Origin: GCA-2693325 sp964011675
GTDB lineage: Bacteria; Latescibacterota; UBA2968; UBA8231
NCBI GenBank assembly: GCA_964011675.1
Contig: CAXGPR010000100.1
Coordinates: 1-11,762, forward strand
DNA length: 11,762 nucleotides
Direction: 5' to 3'
Below the pieces are notes generated by a model that saw only the letters and a list, made by a program, of their open reading frames with translations, was not told the DNA's origin and ran no database searches. The position numbers and the translations under genes are program-made. Shown piece after piece: positions 7,565 to 11,762 of this stretch; position 1 is the first letter of the stretch; each line of letters begins with the position of its first letter.

Positions 7565-7584
7565 GCGCGGTCGTTGGATCGCGC
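7565..7584 (-). terminator. Weak hairpin between DUF1854 gene and epimerase gene
   Basis: In the 52-nt gap, GCGCG and CGCGC arms are followed inward by TC/GA pairs around a 4-nt loop. The sixth position is a G-T wobble on the plus strand and an A-C mismatch on the minus strand. On the minus strand it is followed only by TTTGATA. It could be an attenuator or partial terminator separating the exporter pair from the sugar genes, but the U-tract is poor. Confidence 0.25.
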
Positions 7585-7593
7585 GGGAGTGTG

Positions 7594-8112
7594 TTAGACT
7601 TGTGTCTCGACCAGAGCTCGGCTCTGTGAGTCGAGCTGTCGATAGTCGGGTACTTCGTATAGGTTTCCGTCGGCATCGCGAATCAGGATACGTCCGGCCG
7701 AGAGTACGCGCATATCGCGGCGGCTGCTGCGGATCTCAAAGGTATGTGGCCCGCGGTCGGTCTCCACCTGCCAACGCGGCACGTGGTACTGCTCGGTGAT
7801 GGCGTGGACGCGCTGGATCTGCGGGCGAAAATACGCGCGCGCCAGTTCGCTGCGCAGCGCCTTCTGGCTGTCGGCGTCCAACTCGTCTACCTCGCGCACG
7901 AGTCCCAGTTCCTTGACCTCATGCGTGTTGAGCGCGATGTAGCGATCGCCGGAAGATATGGGAAAACAGCGGGTCGGACGCACGCCGTGCACGGGTTTTT
8001 TGCCCTCTTCGCGCAGGACGAGATCGGCGAATTCATCCACGTACAGATGGGTCTTGTGCGGATCGAAGAAGATGACTTCGAAATCGCTTTCAATTTCAAT
8101 GGATTCACTCAT
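7594..8112 (-). CDS. DUF1854 family protein, partner of the ABC exporter
   Basis: A 172-residue soluble protein with no signal peptide or membrane segment. It resembles DUF1854 as I recall it: a basic and acidic N-terminal half with GVRPTRCFP (43-51), then Trp114, TDRG (118-121), a DMRVL strand (133-137) and the C-terminal DADGNLYEVPDYRQLD block (146-161). The family has no established biochemical role; its members are known mainly as neighbours of an ABC exporter, annotated in some proteobacteria as cyanophycin-metabolism associated. Here the ATG overlaps the exporter's TGA as ATGA with no clear ribosome site, so translation is probably coupled and the products may act together. No cyanophycin synthetase or cyanophycinase gene is visible, so that link is not supported here. 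The charged beta-rich C-terminal half suggests a binding or regulatory subunit (inference). Confidence 0.82.
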   Translation of the reverse strand: MSESIEIESDFEVIFFDPHKTHLYVDEFADLVLREEGKKPVHGVRPTRCFPISSGDRYIALNTHEVKELGLVREVDELDADSQKALRSELARAYFRPQIQRVHAITEQYHVPRWQVETDRGPHTFEIRSSRRDMRVLSAGRILIRDADGNLYEVPDYRQLDSQSRALVETQV

Positions 8113-10391
8113 ACGGCTCGGATGCGGCTCATTTCGGTCTGCATGCGCACGAGTTTGGCATAGATGCCGTCTTGGGCAATCAGCTCGTCGTGCGTGCCCT
8201 GCTCGTACAGCGTGCCTTTTTCTATGATGAAGAGGCGGTCGGCGTTGCGTAGGGTCGACAGGCGGTGAGCAATGGCAAAGCTCGTGCGTCCCTTCACCAA
8301 GCGAGCCAGCGCCTGCTGAATCTTGGCTTCTGTTTCGGTGTCCAAGCTCGCCGTCGCCTCGTCGAGGATGAGTATACGCGGATCGCGCAGAATGGCACGG
8401 GCAATCGACAGGCGCTGGCGCTCGCCGCCCGACAGGCGCACGGCGCGCTCGCCGACGATCGAGTCATAGCTGTCGGGTAGGTTGGTAATAAACTCGTGCG
8501 CGTTGGCCGCTTTGGCAGCGGCGATGACTTTTTCCAACGAGGCGTCGGGATTGCCGTAGGCGATATTGTCGGCTACGCTGCCGTTAAAAAGAAAGGGGTC
8601 CTGCAGGACCACGCCGATCTGCTCGCGCATCGACTTTAAGCTCACGGTGCGCGTGTCGACGCCGTCGATGTATATGGTGCCCTCTTCGATTTCGTAAAAG
8701 CGGCAGATCAGGTTGATCAACGTCGATTTGCCGGCGCCCGAATGTCCCGCCAGGCCGATCATTTCTCCGGGTTCAACCGTAAAGCTGAGATTGCGCAGGG
8801 CCTGCTTGCCCTGCTCGTAGGAGAAGCTCACGTTGTCGAATACGACGCGTCCCTCTATGGTGGGCATGGTCGCTGCACTGGCCGGATCGGCCACGTCGGG
8901 CTGGCTGTCGAGCACTTCAAAGACGCGCTCGGCTGATGTGGCGGCGCGCTGAAAGCGGTGGTTGAGGCGGCAGAGACCCTCTACGGGTCCGTAAAATTGC
9001 CACATATAGCTGGTAAAGGCGACGAATTCACCGAGCGTGAGCGCGCCGTCGAGTACCTTATTGCCTCCGACCCACCAGATGACGAGCGTGCCAAGCGAGG
9101 TGAGGAAGGCCATGAGAGGACTAAAGAGGCTGCGCGTTTTGGCGACTTTCAGCTCGCCTTCCAAGAGCGAGTGGCTACGCTGTTCGAATTTGCCGACCTC
9201 GCGGTCCTCTTGGGCAAAGGATTTGACTACGCGAACGCCCGGAATTACGTCCGACAGCAGGGCGCTTATGCCGGCCCAGCGCCTGAACAGTGGGCGGTAT
9301 AGTTTGTGCAAATAGGACCCGAAGCGCAGCGTCGTTAGGACTATGAACGGAACGGGCAGGAGCACGTAAAGCGCTAAGTTTGCATTGAGGTAGAACAGGA
9401 TGGAAACGATGATGGCGATGGTAAGCACGTTGCGAATCGTTTCCTGCAGACCGTCGCTCAAGAAATCCTGTAGGCGCCCTACGTCCTGCGTGACGCTGGC
9501 CATAATGCGTCCGGTGTCTTGATCGTTGTAAAAATTGAGCGATAGACGGTGCAGATGCCTGTAGACTTCGCCGCGCAGATCATAGGTGATTTGCTCGCCT
9601 AGACGCGATAGCAGGTAGGAGCGGAGGGCGCCGAGGGCGTTGCGCGATACGTTGATCAGGAGCAGCACGACGACCAGCGTGCCGAGCGCATCATACGGCG
9701 TGACGGAGCCCAAGTAGGGCAGTATTATAGCGCCGCCGCTGCCCTCTTCGGCGACGGGTTTGAGCACGTCGTCAATTAGAGTGCGCATCAAGAGAGGCGG
9801 CGTCAGGCCAATAAATGTGCCCAAAAGCAGGATTGTCAGGCTGAAGACAGCCAGCGGCCAGTAGGGTATGGAGTAGCTGAGAAAGCGACCGAGCAGCTTG
9901 CGGCTTTCCAAGCAGGCGGGACAGACGCCCATCCGGTGCGGAATCACCTGATTGCATCGTTCGCAGCGTCGTTGACGGTGAAAGCCGCGCTCCAAACGAC
10001 CGCTTGCGATTGGGTGGTCGGTCGGCTCTGGATGGGCCTTGTGAACCAGCTTTTCTATCTGCTTGGGCAGGTCGGCAAACTGCGCACCCAGCGTTTTGGA
10101 AAAGAGCGCTACGATCGCCCCGCGTTCAGCGGTGCGCGCCTTGAGTGCACCGCTTCCGTGCAGGTCTTCAATCTCGACGGCAGTTATTTCGCTCAAGGGC
10201 AGGTCGACAATGTTGGGTGGACCGCCGCCGTCGGGGCTATAGGCCAGCAGGCGGCGGTCGGTAGCCAGCAGCCAGGCCGAGCCATAGAGACCGTCTAACT
10301 TGATATCTGTGCAGCGTGAAAGCTGAACCTGTTCTTCGGGTGCGAGCAGGTTGAGGACTGCAGTGGGCGCGTTGTTATCTTCTTTGTTCAC
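8109..10391 (-). CDS. ABC exporter (TMD-NBD half-transporter) with N-terminal PH-like domain and zinc ribbon
   Basis: A 760-residue half-transporter, about 170 residues longer than the common MsbA-type. Residues about 14-118 look like a bacterial PH-like beta domain (DGLYGSAWLLATDRRLLAY, then PLSEITAVEIEDL). A zinc ribbon follows, with Cys143, Cys146, Cys157 and Cys160. The exporter membrane domain spans about 172-470 and contains coupling-helix sequence such as SLNFYNDQDTGRIMA. The nucleotide-binding domain has Walker A GHSGAGKST (549-557), Q-loop Gln597, signature LSGGERQR (653-660), Walker B ILILDEA (673-679, Glu678) and switch His709. All catalytic residues are present, so it should be an active homodimeric exporter of unknown substrate. 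The start is GTG 10391, with no ribosome site, but a promoter -10 box ends 6 nt upstream, which suggests a leaderless mRNA. The DUF1854 gene overlaps the stop by 4 nt. Confidence 0.93.
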   Translation of the reverse strand: MNKEDNNAPTAVLNLLAPEEQVQLSRCTDIKLDGLYGSAWLLATDRRLLAYSPDGGGPPNIVDLPLSEITAVEIEDLHGSGALKARTAERGAIVALFSKTLGAQFADLPKQIEKLVHKAHPEPTDHPIASGRLERGFHRQRRCERCNQVIPHRMGVCPACLESRKLLGRFLSYSIPYWPLAVFSLTILLLGTFIGLTPPLLMRTLIDDVLKPVAEEGSGGAIILPYLGSVTPYDALGTLVVVLLLINVSRNALGALRSYLLSRLGEQITYDLRGEVYRHLHRLSLNFYNDQDTGRIMASVTQDVGRLQDFLSDGLQETIRNVLTIAIIVSILFYLNANLALYVLLPVPFIVLTTLRFGSYLHKLYRPLFRRWAGISALLSDVIPGVRVVKSFAQEDREVGKFEQRSHSLLEGELKVAKTRSLFSPLMAFLTSLGTLVIWWVGGNKVLDGALTLGEFVAFTSYMWQFYGPVEGLCRLNHRFQRAATSAERVFEVLDSQPDVADPASAATMPTIEGRVVFDNVSFSYEQGKQALRNLSFTVEPGEMIGLAGHSGAGKSTLINLICRFYEIEEGTIYIDGVDTRTVSLKSMREQIGVVLQDPFLFNGSVADNIAYGNPDASLEKVIAAAKAANAHEFITNLPDSYDSIVGERAVRLSGGERQRLSIARAILRDPRILILDEATASLDTETEAKIQQALARLVKGRTSFAIAHRLSTLRNADRLFIIEKGTLYEQGTHDELIAQDGIYAKLVRMQTEMSRIRAV

Positions 10392-10397
10392 GCGCGT

Positions 10398-10426
10398 ATT
10401 ATAGGATGCCGAGTGAGATCCGACAA
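10398..10426 (-). promoter_or_regulatory. Promoter of the ABC exporter/DUF1854 genes, possibly leaderless
   Basis: On the minus strand a perfect TATAAT (10398-10403) is separated by exactly 17 nt from TTGTCG (10421-10426), a 4-of-6 match to the -35 consensus. Only six bases (ACGCGC) lie between the -10 box and the GTG start at 10391. Transcription would therefore begin at or within about a base of the start codon, giving an mRNA with no leader. This agrees with the absence of a ribosome site there. Confidence 0.55.
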
Positions 10427-10575
10427 GGATGATGGATTTGTTGATGGGTATATGCTTTAAAGGACACGAGCTTGATTATAGTCCCCGCATACTCGGATTT
10501 GTTATATCTTACAAAAACTGTATTTATACACTACACTGAGTGCGATGCGTCAAGTGTGTAGCCTTAATAATTGTG

Positions 10576-10612
10576 AACACGGAAGAAACGAAGTTCGTGG
10601 AAGTTCCGTGTT
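10576..10612. repeat. Nested inverted repeat, possible operator or RNA hairpin
   Basis: Two perfect 9-bp arms, AACACGGAA (10576-10584) and TTCCGTGTT (10604-10612), enclose a 19-nt centre that contains a second palindrome, ACGAA-G-TTCGT (10588-10598). GAAGTTC also occurs twice as a direct repeat, at 10590-10596 and 10600-10606, exactly 10 bp (one helical turn) apart. No T-run follows on either strand, so it is not a standard terminator. A dimeric regulator site or a folded RNA element are the simplest readings. Confidence 0.5.
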
Positions 10613-10905
10613 TGACCAATTCAGTAACAATGTTGGTGTCAATGGTTTTAAAGAGCGACTTTACTGTCAAACGCTATTTTGAAACGGTTCACGTTGACAT
10701 ACACATGCAATCCTACTTGATAAAAATGTAAAAAAGAGTCAGCGCCTTGAGCTACGTGCAAATTCTTCTTCAATTGATACCACAGAGTCGAATGTAACTG
10801 CAAACCGTCTCACCCAACAAGAATGGTTTGACCTGAAACCTGCACAGGCTCTCTGTATTTAGAATTTGAAATCAACTACCGCAGCTTGGTTGGCGTTTTT
10901 TTGCA

Positions 10906-10911
10906 TATAAC
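10906..10911 (+). promoter_or_regulatory. Possible -10 box upstream of the symporter gene
   Basis: TATAAC (5 of 6 matches) lies 34 nt before the ATG at 10946. The nearest -35-like sequence is TTGGTT, only 14 nt upstream, which is too close for a standard sigma-70 promoter. Low confidence; the true symporter promoter may lie further left. Confidence 0.2.
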
Positions 10912-10945
10912 CGACGCTCTATCCATTTCTCTTCAAGGATTTCCC

Positions 10946-11762
10946 ATGTTAGGTATCTCTGTAACAGATTGGTCTGTGATCGTTTTTTACCTGCTCGGTA
11001 TCACTGTAATTGGCTCTCTAGCTGCTAAAAAGGTGACTTCTTCTGCTTCTTTGTTCATGGGCGAGCGGAAATTTGGGAAAGCGATGATGGTTTTTTTTGG
11101 TTTTGGTTCTGGCACGCATTCAGATCAGGCGGTCAGCGTGGCAGCTAAAACGTATGCAGTCGGGGCCTCCGGAATCTGGTATCAATGGCTTTGGCTTTTT
11201 GTGACACCCTTTTTCTGGATAATTACGCCCGTTTTTCGACGCATGCGAGCCATCACTACGGCGGACTTCTTTAAGATCCGTTATAACCGTAGTGTTGCCT
11301 TGCTTTTTGCTCTTGTTGGATGTTTGCAACTGATGGTGAACACAGGTGTAATGCTCAAGGGAGCCGGCGCCATGATCACCGCGGTGTCGGGAGGTGCAAT
11401 CAGTCCCGTTACGGCAGTTTGGATGATGGCTCTAATGTTCACAACTTATGGGATCTTAGGTGGTCTGAGCGCTGCAGTGATTACCGACTTCATTCAAGGA
11501 ATTTTGACTATAATCCTTTCTTTTCTCTTGGTCCCTTTTGCTCTCCACGCTGTGGGTGGTATTGATGGATTGCGCGAAGTGATCGCCGACGATAGCAAGT
11601 TTTCTTTAATCGCACCAACAGGGATCACTTTTTTCTACATTGCCGTTATTTCCCTCAATGCTCTTTTTGGTTGGGTTGCACAGCCTACTTCCATGCCTTG
11701 CTCCGCGGCTGGAAAAACGGAGTTAGAGGGTCGTGTCGGATTTACCGGCGGTATGCTGATAA
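10946..11762 (+). CDS. Sodium:solute symporter (SSF family), N-terminal part
   Basis: The frame is open from ATG 10946 to the window end (272 codons, no stop), so the gene continues to the right. AAGGA at 10935-10939 is a good ribosome site 6 nt upstream. The product is very hydrophobic. Clear membrane helices include residues 8-27 and about 76-97, and others lie between about 118 and 245. SSF features are the GFGSGTHSDQAVSVAAK block in the second helix region (52-68), RAITTADFFKIRYN (101-114), and YGILGGLSAAVITDFIQG (168-185), which fits the family signature. SSF proteins import sugars, amino acids, carboxylates or similar solutes with sodium; substrate cannot be told. The blocks resemble a symporter group I associate with planctomycete and verrucomicrobial genomes. 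Composition is unlike the left genes: 10981-11040 has 26 G/C of 60, and T-ending codons (TCT, GGT, GTT, CTT) are favoured, suggesting different ancestry or a different region type. Confidence 0.9.
   Translation, partial: MLGISVTDWSVIVFYLLGITVIGSLAAKKVTSSASLFMGERKFGKAMMVFFGFGSGTHSDQAVSVAAKTYAVGASGIWYQWLWLFVTPFFWIITPVFRRMRAITTADFFKIRYNRSVALLFALVGCLQLMVNTGVMLKGAGAMITAVSGGAISPVTAVWMMALMFTTYGILGGLSAAVITDFIQGILTIILSFLLVPFALHAVGGIDGLREVIADDSKFSLIAPTGITFFYIAVISLNALFGWVAQPTSMPCSAAGKTELEGRVGFTGGMLI

Larger units (their letters stand above)
10392..10945. other. AT-rich intergenic region with no convincing gene
   Basis: This divergent gap separates the exporter from the symporter gene. Its base composition drops sharply: 10501-10560 has 21 G/C of 60, against 46 of 60 at 8401-8460. 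It holds a good minus-strand promoter at its left edge, a nested inverted repeat near 10576-10612, a second minus-strand TATAAT at 10475-10480 without a -35 partner, and a seven-T run at 10896-10902. A 63-codon frame (10540-10731, +) and an overlapping 55-codon open stretch (10698-10862, +) exist, but neither has a ribosome site or a recognisable protein sequence. A decayed gene or unrecognised regulatory RNA is possible but unsupported. Confidence 0.6.

Noticed and set aside
10475..10480. Second minus-strand TATAAT upstream of the exporter
   Set aside because: No -35-like sequence at 15-19 nt spacing; chance occurrence is likely in AT-rich sequence.
10540..10731. 63-codon frame in the AT-rich gap
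   Set aside because: No ribosome site, no recognisable motif, and it contains the inverted repeat; chance frames of this length are common in AT-rich DNA.
10698..10862. 55-codon open stretch, possible decayed gene
   Set aside because: It has no start codon with a ribosome site, and its translation matches nothing I recognise.
10874..10902. Possible plus-strand terminator ending in seven T upstream of the symporter
   Set aside because: Only a 4-bp CAAC/GTTG stem, and no gene upstream on that strand for it to terminate.
1..11762. tRNA, rRNA, CRISPR or insertion-sequence content
   Set aside because: No cloverleaf sequences, rRNA blocks, regularly spaced repeats or transposase motifs were seen by reading the sequence.

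Overview
The window looks like bacterial chromosome from a GC-rich, probably uncultivated heterotroph that feeds on polysaccharides. The gene types (GH125 mannosidase, formylglycine sulfatase, acetylesterase-like hydrolase, sugar ABC importer, YihX-like phosphatase, SSF symporter) recall marine or sponge-associated lineages such as Planctomycetota, Poribacteria or Latescibacterota. That assignment is a low-confidence inference from gene content; there is no rRNA or marker gene here.

Layout. (1) 1-2649, + strand: a tight three-gene operon with 13-14 nt gaps, made of the 3' end of a GH125 exo-alpha-1,6-mannosidase, a type I sulfatase without a signal peptide, and an alpha/beta hydrolase of the acetylesterase type that starts at TTG. 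(2) 2650-2743: a short convergent gap with a terminator-like hairpin for the minus-strand genes. (3) 2744-10391, - strand, six genes. In transcription order they are an ABC exporter with an N-terminal PH-like domain and zinc ribbon (GTG start), a DUF1854 protein overlapping it by 4 nt, an NAD-dependent epimerase/dehydratase, a YihX-like HAD phosphatase, a sugar-binding protein fused to a MalF-type permease, and a MalG-type permease overlapping it by 4 nt. (4) 10392-10945: an AT-rich gap of about 550 bp with a good minus-strand promoter, a nested inverted repeat and no convincing gene. (5) 10946 to the window end, + strand: the 5' part of an SSF sodium:solute symporter, visibly lower in GC than the rest.

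How the genes may work together. The left operon and the ABC importer fit uptake of a sulfated, acylated, alpha-mannose-containing glycan or oligosaccharide, followed by desulfation and deacylation inside the cell. The phosphatase and epimerase would then handle sugar phosphates or nucleotide sugars. The exporter/DUF1854 pair looks like a separate functional unit on the same strand. No ATPase for the sugar importer is in the window.

The most unusual items are the one-polypeptide binding-protein/permease fusion with an extra linking helix, the exporter with PH-like and zinc-ribbon modules paired with DUF1854, a consensus-like promoter whose -10 box ends 6 nt before the exporter's GTG (suggesting a leaderless mRNA), and the nested palindrome in the AT-rich gap. 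No rRNA, tRNA, CRISPR array or insertion sequence was recognised.
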